Assembly (NCBI RefSeq): GCF_004614195.1
Contig: NZ_SPUM01000090.1
Location: 1-39,345, forward strand
Direction of reading: 5' to 3'
Length of the DNA stretch: 39,345 nucleotides
DNA from: Massilia horti
GTDB lineage: Bacteria > Pseudomonadota > Gammaproteobacteria > Burkholderiales > Burkholderiaceae_D
Shown: piece by piece, positions 8,244 through 14,898 of the stretch
Position numbering within the stretch: position 1 is the first letter of the stretch
Layout: every line of letters starts with the position of its first letter
Translations under genes and position numbers: made by a program
The notes under the pieces: model-generated
What the model saw: the letters and a program-made list of their open reading frames with translations, nothing else
Told to the model about the DNA's origin: nothing
Databases searched by the model: none

Positions 8244-8540
8244 GGTGATGCTCCTCGAAATTGAAATTTGTAAACCGAAATTGCTTTTGGTCATTATCAA
8301 TGGGTCGAGGAATATCAAAATGCAAAGGTAAAATGTTTTTCAGGCTTTTATTTTAACTTTGGCAATTTTCTAGTTGTGGTATACATGCCGCAAATGCAAT
8401 TTTTAAACGGAAATACCAAGATTTCTTTGCAACATTTTCAGCAGCCGTGGGCGGGGCGCCTTGCACATCGAGCCATGGCGGGATTCGGAGTCAGGAACAA
8501 CAGGTCGGCCGAGCCGCCGACTTGCGGCTGCCGCTTTCCT
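8244..8540 (-). other. AT-rich leader of the FeeM-like gene
   Basis: This gap is strikingly AT-rich (especially 8255-8440) in an otherwise GC-rich window. It must contain the promoter of the FeeM-like gene. On the minus strand a TTTAAA-type -35 and a TATACC -10, 17 bases apart, can be placed around 8380-8410, but the match is weak. Several short A/T-rich inverted patterns (for example AAATTTCAATTT next to the ribosome-binding site) are present. I see no gene in it. Such composition is typical of regions bound by H-NS-like silencers or of recently acquired DNA. Confidence 0.5.
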
Positions 8541-8585
8541 GCGCAACGTTCGCGAACCGCGTGCGCACGGGTGCGCACCCTACGG
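8541..8585. repeat. Single copy of the dispersed REP-like element
   Basis: GCGCAACGTTCGCGAACC, then GCGTGCGCACGGGTGCGCACCCTACGG, matches the right half of the paired elements at about 14.5 and 26.1 kb and the core of the 1-345 array. No inverted partner is visible to its left. It sits 15 bp after the stop of the sigma factor gene (minus strand), a usual position for REP elements at gene ends. Confidence 0.75.
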
Positions 8586-8599
8586 TCCGCACGCGAAAA

Positions 8600-9868
8600 C
8601 TACCGCTCCAGGCAGCCGTGCGCCCGCGCCAGCAGCAATTCGCGCTCGCGCGCGTTGCGCGTCAGCCCGGCAGCGCGCTCGAACTCGGCGCGCGCTTCGC
8701 TGCGCCGCCCGAGCCGCGCCAGCATGTCGCCGCGCACGGAAGGCAACAAGTGGTAGTGCTTGAGCGTCGGCTCGGACAGCAGCGTGTCGGCCAGCTCCAG
8801 CCCCGCCTGCGGCCCGTAGGCCATCGACACCGCCACCGCCCGGTTCAGCTCCACCACCGCCGACGGCGCAACCTGGGCCAGCGCGTCGTACAGCGCCGCG
8901 ATGCGCGCCCAGTCGGTTTCGCCGGGCGTGAGCGCCCGTGCGTGGCAGGAGGCGATCGCCGCCTGCAGCCCGTATGGCCCAAGCCCCAGTCCCAGCGCCG
9001 CGGCGCGTTCGAGCGCGGCCAGCCCGCGCCGGATCAGGAGCTGGTCCCAGCGGCTGCGGTCCTGGTCCATCAGCAGCACCGGCTGGCCATCCGGGCCGAC
9101 CCGCGCGGCCAGGCGCGAGGACTGGATCTCCATCAGCGCCACCAGGCCGTGCACCTCCGGCTCGCCGCTCGCAAGTTCAGCCAGGATGCGCCCCAGGCGC
9201 AGCGCCTCCTCGCACAGCGCGGGGCGGGTCCAGTTTGGCCCCGAGGTGGCCGCGTAGCCCTCGTTGAAGATCAGGTAGACCACCTGCAGCACCGACGCCA
9301 TCCGCTCCGGCAGCTCGCTCGCGCGCGGCACCTCGAACGGCACCCTGGCTTCCAGCAGGGTGCGCTTGGCGCGCACGATGCGCTGGGCGACCGTGGGCTC
9401 GGGCACCAGGCAGGCGCGCGCGATCTCGTCGGTGCTCAAGCCTCCCAGCAGGCGCAAGGTGAGCGCCACCCGCGCGTCGGTCGAGAGCAGCGGATGGCAG
9501 GACACGAAGATCAGCCGCAGCAGGTCGTCGCCGATATCGTCCCGGTCCAGCTGCGCGTCCGGTTCCTCCGGCATTGCGTCGCGCAGCTGGTTTTCCACCT
9601 CGTAGGTGAGTTCGCCCTCCTTCTGGGCATGCAGGCTGCGCCGGCGCAGGTGGTCCAGCGCGCGGTTCTTCGCCACCGTCATCAGCCAGGCGGCCGGATT
9701 GTCGGGCATGCCGTCGCGCGGCCAGCGTTCGAGCGCGGCAACCAGCGCATCCTGCGCCAGTTCCTCCGCCAGCCCGACCTCCTGCAGCATGCGCGCCAGC
9801 ACGGCGATGATGCGGGCCGACTCGATGCGCCAGACCGCCTCCACCACCTTGTGCACCGGCTCGGTCAA
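8600..9868 (-). CDS. ECF-type RNA polymerase sigma factor with long C-terminal domain (ECF42-like)
   Basis: This 422-residue protein has an ECF sigma core at its N-terminus: region 2 includes LAEELAQDALVAALERWP and a DNPAAWLMTVAKNRALDHLRRR segment, and region 4 includes GLSTDEIARACLVPEPTVAQRIVRAKRTL. A C-terminal extension of about 200 residues follows, rich in helices (VYLIFNEGYAA, RAVAVSMAYGP, RGDMLARLGR), as in the ECF42 group. That group is known for genomic linkage to YCII/DGPF proteins, exactly the arrangement here. There is no anti-sigma factor nearby; in this group the C-terminal domain is thought to control activity. The predicted start is TTG at 9868, overlapping the TGA of the upstream YCII gene (TTGA), which implies translational coupling. 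Last gene of the operon. Confidence 0.88.
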   Translation of the reverse strand: MTEPVHKVVEAVWRIESARIIAVLARMLQEVGLAEELAQDALVAALERWPRDGMPDNPAAWLMTVAKNRALDHLRRRSLHAQKEGELTYEVENQLRDAMPEEPDAQLDRDDIGDDLLRLIFVSCHPLLSTDARVALTLRLLGGLSTDEIARACLVPEPTVAQRIVRAKRTLLEARVPFEVPRASELPERMASVLQVVYLIFNEGYAATSGPNWTRPALCEEALRLGRILAELASGEPEVHGLVALMEIQSSRLAARVGPDGQPVLLMDQDRSRWDQLLIRRGLAALERAAALGLGLGPYGLQAAIASCHARALTPGETDWARIAALYDALAQVAPSAVVELNRAVAVSMAYGPQAGLELADTLLSEPTLKHYHLLPSVRGDMLARLGRRSEARAEFERAAGLTRNARERELLLARAHGCLER

Positions 9869-10608
9869 GCTTGCGCTCCCGCCAGCGTGCGCACCTCGAC
9901 ATCGACCCGCCCGCGACGCGGATAGGGATAATTCCTGGCCCAGTCGCAGGCCGCGTCAAGCGACGCGGCCTCGATCAGCCAGAAGCCGGCGACCAGTTCC
10001 TTCGTTTCGGTGAACGGCCCGTCGAACAGGCTGTGGCGCCCGCCCGCAAAGCGCAGGCGGCTGCCCTTGCTGCTCGGTTGCAGTCCTTCGCCGGCCAGCA
10101 CGATCCCGGCCCGCGCGCCCTCCTCGTTGTGGCGCATCATGGCGGCGATGATGCCGGGTGGCGGATGCACGTCCAGCTCCTGCTCGTGGTCGGACTTGAG
10201 CAACACCATGTAACGCTGGCGGCCATCTTGCGGCGCCCCGGTGGCGACCTCGAAGCCGACGCAACCGGCCGAGCAGCCAGCCTCGCGCACCTCGACCTCC
10301 TGCCCGTCCGCGGCCGGCCAACGCGCCGCCCAGGTGAGCGCCTCGTCGCGATCGCGCACGTCGACCAGCGCGAAGGCCGCCACCAGTTCGTCCGGGGCGC
10401 CGAACGGACCGGGGTGCGTGGACCACTCGCGGCCGTCGAACACGAGGCGCGCACCGGAACTCGCGGGCAGCAGTTCCCCGGCCAGGCGCAGCACGCCGGC
10501 CTCGCGCAGCGACGCGAGCAAGCGGACCAGCGCCGCGCCCCGTCCGGAGTGGGGCGCGTCACCCGCGTAACTGGCCTGATCCGTCTTGCACAAAATTAGG
10601 AACCGCAT
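9865..10608 (-). CDS. Tandem YCII-related (DGPF) domain protein
   Basis: The protein is 247 residues and contains two copies of the YCII-like dimeric alpha/beta-barrel fold. The first copy starts MRFLILCKTD and includes FDGREWSTHPGPFG. The second starts about halfway (RYMVLLKSDHEQE) and carries the DGPF hallmark (SLFDGPFTETKELVAGFWLIE). These domains accompany ECF42-type sigma factors; their biochemical role is unknown. The ATG at 10608 follows GAGGAG directly upstream and is preferred over an upstream start at 10695. The gene overlaps the preceding YCII gene by 13 bases and the sigma gene by 4, so the cluster is probably one transcript. The fusion of two YCII units in one chain is worth noting against the single-domain neighbour. 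Confidence 0.85.
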   Translation of the reverse strand: MRFLILCKTDQASYAGDAPHSGRGAALVRLLASLREAGVLRLAGELLPASSGARLVFDGREWSTHPGPFGAPDELVAAFALVDVRDRDEALTWAARWPAADGQEVEVREAGCSAGCVGFEVATGAPQDGRQRYMVLLKSDHEQELDVHPPPGIIAAMMRHNEEGARAGIVLAGEGLQPSSKGSRLRFAGGRHSLFDGPFTETKELVAGFWLIEAASLDAACDWARNYPYPRRGRVDVEVRTLAGAQA

Positions 10609-10898
10609 CCAACTCCTCCTCGGGCAGCAAATTCGTCGGGCATCAAGACTTCGCGCAGTTCGATGCGCGCATTCATGCCGGAGCGGCGGACCCATTCCGC
10701 CGCTTCTTCCTTCGACTTTACCTCAATCAGCCAGAACCCTGCCACCTCGGCCGCATCGCCCGCGCCCGGGCGCAGGCGTTCGCTTGCCAGCAGCACGCCG
10801 GCGCGGACCAGCGCCTGCTCGTAGCGCGCCCGTTCGGGCGCGCCCGCCTCGCATGCGCCTGCCCGGTTCCCGTTTTTTTCAATCAGCATGAACCGCAT
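10596..10898 (-). CDS. Small YCII-related protein
   Basis: The protein is 100 residues with the YCII pattern MRFMLIEKNG at the start, a central RLRPG segment (ASERLRPGAG) and AGFWLIEVKSKEEAAEWVRR, followed by IELREV. It is single-domain and shorter than typical members, lacking the DGPF segment. The start at 10898 lies 16 bases after the VOC stop; an upstream start at 11084 would run inside the VOC gene and is rejected. It is the second gene of the VOC - YCII - YCII/YCII - sigma cluster. Function unknown. Confidence 0.8.
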   Translation of the reverse strand: MRFMLIEKNGNRAGACEAGAPERARYEQALVRAGVLLASERLRPGAGDAAEVAGFWLIEVKSKEEAAEWVRRSGMNARIELREVLMPDEFAARGGVGCGS

Positions 10899-10914
10899 GG
10901 CAGGCCTCGATCGC

Positions 10915-11382
10915 TCAGGCGCACTCGCGCTGCATCGCGGCGGCCATGTCCTGCGGCGCCACGTCACGCTGGTGGTGCGCGATCGACCACACGTGGCCGT
11001 TCGGATCTTCCACCACGCCGTAGCGGTCGCCCCAGAACATGTCCGCCGGCGGCATGCGCACCTTGGCGCCGGCCGCCACCGCACGCTCGAACGCGGCGTC
11101 GGCGTTGGGCACGTACAGGTGCAGCGTCACCGGGCTTCCCTTGAGCGAGGACGGGCTGAGCGACTGGCATTCCGGCATTTCATCGGTAAGCATGAGTTTC
11201 GAGTCGCCGATCTGCAACAGGGCGTGCGCGATCCTGCCGTCGGGCATCGGCAGGCGGGCCATTTCCTCGGCGCCAAAGGCTTTCTTGTAGAACTCGATCG
11301 CGCCGGCGGCATTGGTGCAGACCAGGTGCGGGGTGATGCTGTGCATGCCTTCGGGAATCGGCTTGACGTTCGCTGTGCTCAT
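10915..11382 (-). CDS. VOC-fold (PhnB/glyoxalase-like) protein
   Basis: The protein is 155 residues and belongs to the vicinal-oxygen-chelate superfamily, PhnB-like branch: ITPHLVCTNAAGAIEFYKKAFGAEE at the N-terminus, then LHLYVPNADAAFERAVAAGAKV, and WGDRYGVVEDPNGHVWSIAHH near the end. Members may bind a metal and act as glyoxalase-, dioxygenase- or resistance-type enzymes, but many of this branch have no assigned reaction. It is the first gene of the sigma-factor operon, behind a candidate ECF promoter. A broken relative with the same C-terminal pattern lies at 17258-17512. Confidence 0.85.
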   Translation of the reverse strand: MSTANVKPIPEGMHSITPHLVCTNAAGAIEFYKKAFGAEEMARLPMPDGRIAHALLQIGDSKLMLTDEMPECQSLSPSSLKGSPVTLHLYVPNADAAFERAVAAGAKVRMPPADMFWGDRYGVVEDPNGHVWSIAHHQRDVAPQDMAAAMQRECA

Positions 11383-11424
11383 ATTGCTTTCCTTTCGTTA
11401 GGTTTCGGGTTGTGCTACACCGCT

Positions 11425-11453
11425 ACGACGGACGGCGTGCTCCGGAATCGACA
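11425..11453 (-). promoter_or_regulatory. Candidate ECF-type promoter of the VOC/YCII/sigma operon
   Basis: On the minus strand TGTCGA (11453-11448) is followed after 17 bases by CGTCGT (11430-11425). CGTC is a common ECF -10 element, and a TGTCGA -35 agrees with what I recall for ECF42 sigma factors. The site lies about 45 bp before the VOC start codon, so the sigma factor encoded at the end of the operon may drive its own expression. It is inferred from pattern and position only. Confidence 0.5.
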
Positions 11454-11489
11454 CGCTTGTGCAAAAAAAATTCGGGCCGCCTGCTGTGC

Positions 11490-11533
11490 TTGACATCTGG
11501 ATCAATCAGCCCTATATTTAGATAGACATCTAA
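11490..11533 (+). promoter_or_regulatory. Strong sigma-70 promoter overlapped by a palindromic operator (sdpR-like)
   Basis: TTGACA (11490-11495), a 17-base spacer and TATATT (11513-11518) form a near-consensus sigma-70 promoter, the best in the window. TTAGAT (11518-11523) and ATCTAA (11528-11533) form a perfect 6-4-6 palindrome that begins within the -10 box and covers the expected transcription start. The following gene encodes an ArsR/SdpR-type repressor of the autoregulating kind, so the palindrome is the likely binding site. Confidence 0.75.
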
Positions 11534-11551
11534 TTAGAGATCGATCGAATC

Positions 11552-11836
11552 ATGTCAGGCAAGCTCAACACGGTGTTCAAGGCAATTGCCGATCCCACCC
11601 GGCGCGAGATCCTGCATCTGCTCAGCAAGGAGGAGATGACCGCCGGCGACGTCGCGGCCCACTTCGACATGACCAAGCCGACCATGTCGCACCATTTCGC
11701 GGTGCTGCGCCAGGCCGGGCTGGTCGCCAGCCGGCGCGAAGGGCAGACGATCTGGTATTCGCTCAACACCACGGTGCTGGAAGACCTGCTGGCATGGGGC
11801 ATGGACCTGGCGCGCAGCGCCAAAGGAGAAAAATAG
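11552..11836 (+). CDS. ArsR/SdpR-family winged-helix autorepressor
   Basis: The protein is 94 residues and a one-domain winged helix-turn-helix regulator (AIADPTRREILHLLSKEEMTAGDVAAHFDMTKPTMSHHFAVLRQAGLV). It has no cysteine pair for metal sensing, which fits SdpR rather than metal-responsive ArsR proteins. In Bacillus the sdpRI pair is autorepressed and SdpI relieves this by holding SdpR at the membrane. The next gene here is an SdpI homologue, with its start overlapping this stop codon by one base, so the same logic is plausible. Confidence 0.88.
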   Translation: MSGKLNTVFKAIADPTRREILHLLSKEEMTAGDVAAHFDMTKPTMSHHFAVLRQAGLVASRREGQTIWYSLNTTVLEDLLAWGMDLARSAKGEK

Positions 11837-12486
11837 TGAAAAACAAATACCTGCTGCTGTGCGGCCTGGTCCTCGTCGTCACATTCGCGATCACCCTGGG
11901 GTTCTACACCCAGCTGCCGCCGGAGTTGCCGCTGCACTGGAACCTGCGCGGCGAAACCGACCGCTATGGCGCGCGCCCCTCGATCTTCCTCCCGTCCCTC
12001 ATGATGATCGTGTTCATGGTGCTGTGGACGGTGCTGCCCATCGTGTCGCCGCGCCGGTTCTCGGTCGACGGCTTTCGCGATACCTGGTGGTACACCTGCC
12101 TGGTCGCGGTCGCGATGCTCGGCTACATCCAGCTGATGCTGATCTGGCACGCCTACAACGGCTCCCTGGAGCTGATGCGCTTCATCCTGGGCGGCGCGTG
12201 CGTCGCCTACGCACTGCTCGGCAACGTGATGGGCAAGGTGCGGCGCAACTTCTGGCTCGGCGTGCGCACACCGTGGACCCTGGCCGACGAGCGGGTATGG
12301 TACGCCACGCACCGGCTGGCCGCCAAGACCATGGTGGCCGGCGGCCTGCTCGCGCTGGCCGTGACCGTCTCCAGGCTGCCGACCCTACTGGCAGCCGTCC
12401 TGTTGATGGCAGCCATACTGGTTCCGGCGGCCTGGTCGCTCGTGTACTACAAACGATTGGAACACGGCGACACGCTGCAGGGGTAA
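11836..12486 (+). CDS. SdpI-family membrane protein (DUF1648/SdpI)
   Basis: The protein is 216 residues with about six membrane helices: an N-terminal DUF1648-like segment (FYTQLPPELPLHWNLRGETDRYG) followed by helices and the SdpI segment GNVMGKVRRNFWLGVRTPWTLADERVW. SdpI-type proteins give immunity to a secreted cannibalism toxin in Bacillus; in proteobacteria the role is unproven and may be signal transduction to the cognate SdpR. The start is GTG at 11836, behind AAAGGAG and overlapping the repressor's TAG. No SdpC-like toxin gene is seen in the window. Confidence 0.85.
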   Translation: MKNKYLLLCGLVLVVTFAITLGFYTQLPPELPLHWNLRGETDRYGARPSIFLPSLMMIVFMVLWTVLPIVSPRRFSVDGFRDTWWYTCLVAVAMLGYIQLMLIWHAYNGSLELMRFILGGACVAYALLGNVMGKVRRNFWLGVRTPWTLADERVWYATHRLAAKTMVAGGLLALAVTVSRLPTLLAAVLLMAAILVPAAWSLVYYKRLEHGDTLQG

Positions 12487-12526
12487 CGCCGGCACCGCCA
12501 CGCGCAACACGGGCTACGTCGCTGGA

Positions 12527-13225
12527 CTAACCCTCCAGCTCCGGATAGCGGCGGAAAATGCCCTCCTCATTAAACGGCAGGCGCCGCGGCGAAGCGAGAT
12601 AGGCCGCGATATTCGGCCGGGCCGCGACCCGGTCGTGCAGGCGGCCCAGGTTGGACAGCTTCGATTCGATGCGCGCCATCGCCTTTGGGAACGCGTAGCG
12701 CAGCCCGGCGATCACCTGGAACAGGGACAGGTCGGCGTAGGTGAGCCTGTCGCCGACCAACGTATCGCGCTCTCCCAGTACACGCGAAAAATATCCGAGG
12801 AACTTGGGCATCCGCCCGGCGGTAAAGTCGGCCGCCCGGCGCTTCGCTTCCGGCTTCTGGTCCTCGTAATACAGGCTGCTCGCGATCGGGTGGTGGGTGT
12901 CGTGCGCCTCTGCCACCAGGTCGCCAATGGTCAGCTGCAGTTGGTGGGTCCACAGCCGCCCCGCCTCGTCGCCAGGCGCGAGCTGATGGCGCTGGCCGAG
13001 ATAGAGCAGGATATTGGCGCTCTGGCCGATGGTGAGGCCATCCGCCTTCAAAAATGGCGGCGCGAACGGCGGATGCAGGTCGCTCCCGAGCGCGGCCATC
13101 ATCTTCTGCATGCCGCCCGGCTGGCGCGCCACGTCAACATATCCCGCCCCCGCCTCCTCCAGGGCCAGGCGCACGAATTCACCGCGGCCTTGGATCGTCG
13201 GCCAGTAAAAAAGTTCATAGCTCAT
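12527..13225 (-). CDS. Glutathione S-transferase-like protein
   Basis: The protein is 232 residues. The N-terminal thioredoxin-like domain (YELFYWPTIQGRGEFVRLALEEAGAGYVDV) has the usual Tyr near the start and a GQSANILLYLG segment in the glutathione-binding position, where classical enzymes have the Ser of a xSxAI motif. The helical C-terminal domain carries LTYADLSLFQVIAGLRYAFP. It should conjugate glutathione to electrophiles or act as a peroxidase; the substrate is unknown. The start at 13225 follows GGAGGGA at an ideal distance and is chosen over an upstream in-frame start at 13327. The gene converges with the SdpI gene 40 bp away. Confidence 0.87.
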   Translation of the reverse strand: MSYELFYWPTIQGRGEFVRLALEEAGAGYVDVARQPGGMQKMMAALGSDLHPPFAPPFLKADGLTIGQSANILLYLGQRHQLAPGDEAGRLWTHQLQLTIGDLVAEAHDTHHPIASSLYYEDQKPEAKRRAADFTAGRMPKFLGYFSRVLGERDTLVGDRLTYADLSLFQVIAGLRYAFPKAMARIESKLSNLGRLHDRVAARPNIAAYLASPRRLPFNEEGIFRRYPELEG

Positions 13226-13378
13226 CGGACTCCCTCCATTGTGCTCGGCATGGCGCAATGATCGCCCAGGATCAGGCGCGGCGGCGCGGCCGATCGTGCT
13301 AGTCTTCGCGATGCCGAACTCGACCAAAAGTCACAGGAACCGGGGCAAAGCGCAACACCAGGTCAAGGGAATAATTTC

Positions 13379-13412
13379 TCTTGAGCAAGATCACCTGCTC
13401 GCCCCAGCAGGT
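13379..13412. promoter_or_regulatory. Two adjacent palindromes upstream of the DUF535 gene
   Basis: TCTTG-AG-CAAGA (13379-13390) is followed after two bases by ACCTGCT (13393-13399), six bases and AGCAGGT (13406-13412), both perfect. They lie 50-80 bp before the DUF535 start in the 236-bp gap between this gene and the divergent glutathione transferase. They could be operators or stacked 5'-leader hairpins. No other gene or element is seen in the gap. Confidence 0.4.
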
Positions 13413-13461
13413 AAGCCAAGATAAAAACGCGTGACAACAACGGACAAAAAACGGAGCGCCC

Positions 13462-14421
13462 ATGATCTTTGCTCACCTGGCCCGTCACTGGCTGGCGCGG
13501 CGTCGCCAGTACAGCCTGCCATCCTGGATGCTGTGCATCGTGCGCAGCCTGCGGGTGATGCTGTACTACCGCGACCACCGCGCGCTGTGCCAGCTGGACG
13601 TCTACCGCCACTACGTGGCCGCGCCGCCCAACGACGACCTGTTCCATCACCTGAGCCACCGCGACTACCTGGTCAAGGGCTTGAGCGCGCGCCAGCGCGT
13701 GCAGTGCGTGCTGGCCCACTACCGCTTCGAGGAAACCACCTTCAACAACGCCTACAAGCAGGCGGTCTACGTGCACCGCAGCCTGCCGCTGTGGCAGCAC
13801 GCGTGCGAGCATGGCAGCTTCATGCTGCAGCTGGAGATGGCCTCGCGCAGCAATGCGGAAGGCGATCTGACGATTGCCTTCCTGGCCAATGGCAAGTGCC
13901 TGCACCGCCTCTCGTTCAGCTGGGTAGAAGGCGCGCTGGCCGGGGTGGCCGCGCCGATGACGATCCTGGTCGCGCGCAACCAGGGGCGCTGGACCGATTC
14001 CGGCCATGCGTTCGAGGCCTTCGAGCGGGCCTTCCCCAACAACTCGCCCAGTTTCTTCTGCTTTGCGGCGATCCAGGGCGTGGCCCAGGCGGTCGGCCTG
14101 ACGCAGGTGGTGGCGGTCAAGTGCACCGCCCATATCGCCTATGACCCGGCCGACGTAAGGCACTTCGCCAACGCCTACGATGGCTTCTGGAAGGTCCTTG
14201 GCGGCACCGAGATGGCTGGTCCCGGCTACCTGATCAAGCTGCCGTTCTACCTCAAGCCGCTGGCCGACATGCCGTCCAAGCACCGCAAGCGTGCCGCCCA
14301 GCGGCGCGAATACTGGAAGGCGATCGGCGACGGGGCGCGCACGACGCTGCAGCGCCACCTGCTGCACGCGCGCGCCCACGTCGAGCACGCGGCGCCGGTG
14401 CGCGAGCCGGCGGAGGCGTGA
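13462..14421 (+). CDS. DUF535 (VirK/YbjX) family protein
   Basis: The protein is 319 residues and matches the VirK/YbjX family along most of its length (FFCFAAIQG segment, YDGFWKVLGG, and the terminal basic region KHRKRAAQRREYW). Homologues influence virulence factor production in Shigella and envelope stress tolerance in enteric bacteria, but no biochemical activity is established. It has no signal peptide or clear membrane helix. The start follows CGGAG. It stands alone, followed by repeats and the TPP-riboswitch unit. Confidence 0.82.
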   Translation: MIFAHLARHWLARRRQYSLPSWMLCIVRSLRVMLYYRDHRALCQLDVYRHYVAAPPNDDLFHHLSHRDYLVKGLSARQRVQCVLAHYRFEETTFNNAYKQAVYVHRSLPLWQHACEHGSFMLQLEMASRSNAEGDLTIAFLANGKCLHRLSFSWVEGALAGVAAPMTILVARNQGRWTDSGHAFEAFERAFPNNSPSFFCFAAIQGVAQAVGLTQVVAVKCTAHIAYDPADVRHFANAYDGFWKVLGGTEMAGPGYLIKLPFYLKPLADMPSKHRKRAAQRREYWKAIGDGARTTLQRHLLHARAHVEHAAPVREPAEA

Positions 14422-14507
14422 TGCACGGTGCAAGAGCGGTGAACACGTGCGCACTGCCTCGGCGGCCCTGCACACGAAATCCAATATGGCCGCCGGCATC
14501 AGTAAAT

Positions 14508-14615
14508 CGTAGGGTGCGCACCCGTGCGCACGCGGTCACGGCATGCGGGCTCGCGGCGAACGCTTCACTACGCAACGTTCGCGAACCCTTGCGCACAGGT
14601 GCGCACCCTACGCCG
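14508..14615. repeat. Paired inverted REP-like element (REPIN-like)
   Basis: The left arm (14508-14536) and right arm (14584-14612) are inverted copies of the CGTAGGGTGCGCACC core with four mismatches over 29 bases, separated by about 47 bases that include the conserved CAACGTTCGCGAAC segment. The same architecture appears at 26071-26206. It fills the space between the DUF535 gene and the riboswitch promoter. Confidence 0.85.
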
Positions 14616-14646
14616 CTTTCAAGCAGGAGGTGACCGTGCACAGCAC

Positions 14647-14691
14647 GTAAGCGCAGTTGATGTAAACGCAGTTGAAGTAAGCGCAGTCCGT
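14647..14691 (+). repeat. Three tandem 15-bp repeats upstream of the riboswitch promoter
   Basis: GTAAGCGCAGTTGAT, GTAAACGCAGTTGAA and GTAAGCGCAGTCCGT lie head to tail at 14647, 14662 and 14677. They end where the -35 region of the TonB-receptor promoter begins. They could be repeated activator sites or simple slippage repeats. Confidence 0.7.
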
Positions 14692-14719
14692 TACGGCCCG
14701 GTCCGGTTCGTGATACACT
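14691..14719 (+). promoter_or_regulatory. Extended -10 promoter of the TPP-riboswitch transcript
   Basis: TGATACACT (14711-14719) is an extended -10 (TGn before TACACT), with a weak TTACGG -35 at 14691, 17 bases upstream. Transcription would start near 14726, immediately before the riboswitch fold. Confidence 0.55.
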
Positions 14720-14726
14720 GCGCGCT

Positions 14727-14806
14727 CGCTAGGGGTCCTGGGACTTTTGTTCCGGGTGAGAGATACCCTCCGTACCTGATCTGGATAATGCCAGCGAAGG
14801 AAAGCG
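14727..14806 (+). promoter_or_regulatory. TPP riboswitch (THI element)
   Basis: The conserved thiamin-pyrophosphate aptamer is clear: an AGGGGTC start, a variable stem CCTGGGAC-TTTT-GTTCCGGG, the TGAGAGATACCC core, then ACCTGATCTGGATAATGCC and AGCGAAGGAAA. The outer stem can form between CGCT (14727-14730) and AGCG (14803-14806). It precedes a TonB-dependent receptor gene by about 90 bases, so expression of the receptor should drop when TPP is plentiful. No obvious intrinsic terminator with a T-run follows; a GC-rich hairpin just before the start codon suggests control of translation. Confidence 0.95.
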
Positions 14807-14869
14807 CAAAAGAAAAACAATTTCTTGTTGTTTGCCCTTCCCCGTTGGCTCCCGGCTTTTTAAAAAGCG

Positions 14870-14885
14870 GCGCCGCCAGCGGCGC
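14870..14885 (+). promoter_or_regulatory. Hairpin next to the receptor start codon (possible expression platform)
   Basis: GCGCCGC-CA-GCGGCGC is a perfect 7-bp stem with a 2-base loop (probably opening slightly), ending 13 bases before the ATG. Just upstream, GCTTTTT and AAAAAGC pair without a loop. Either could switch access to the weak ribosome-binding region in response to the riboswitch. Confidence 0.4.
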
Positions 14886-14898
14886 GAAACGAGCAAAC

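Noticed and set aside
11836..12486. Toxin-antitoxin module with the ArsR-like gene
   Set aside because: The membrane protein matches SdpI with its DUF1648 segment, and the pair fits SdpR/SdpI; nothing suggests a toxin.
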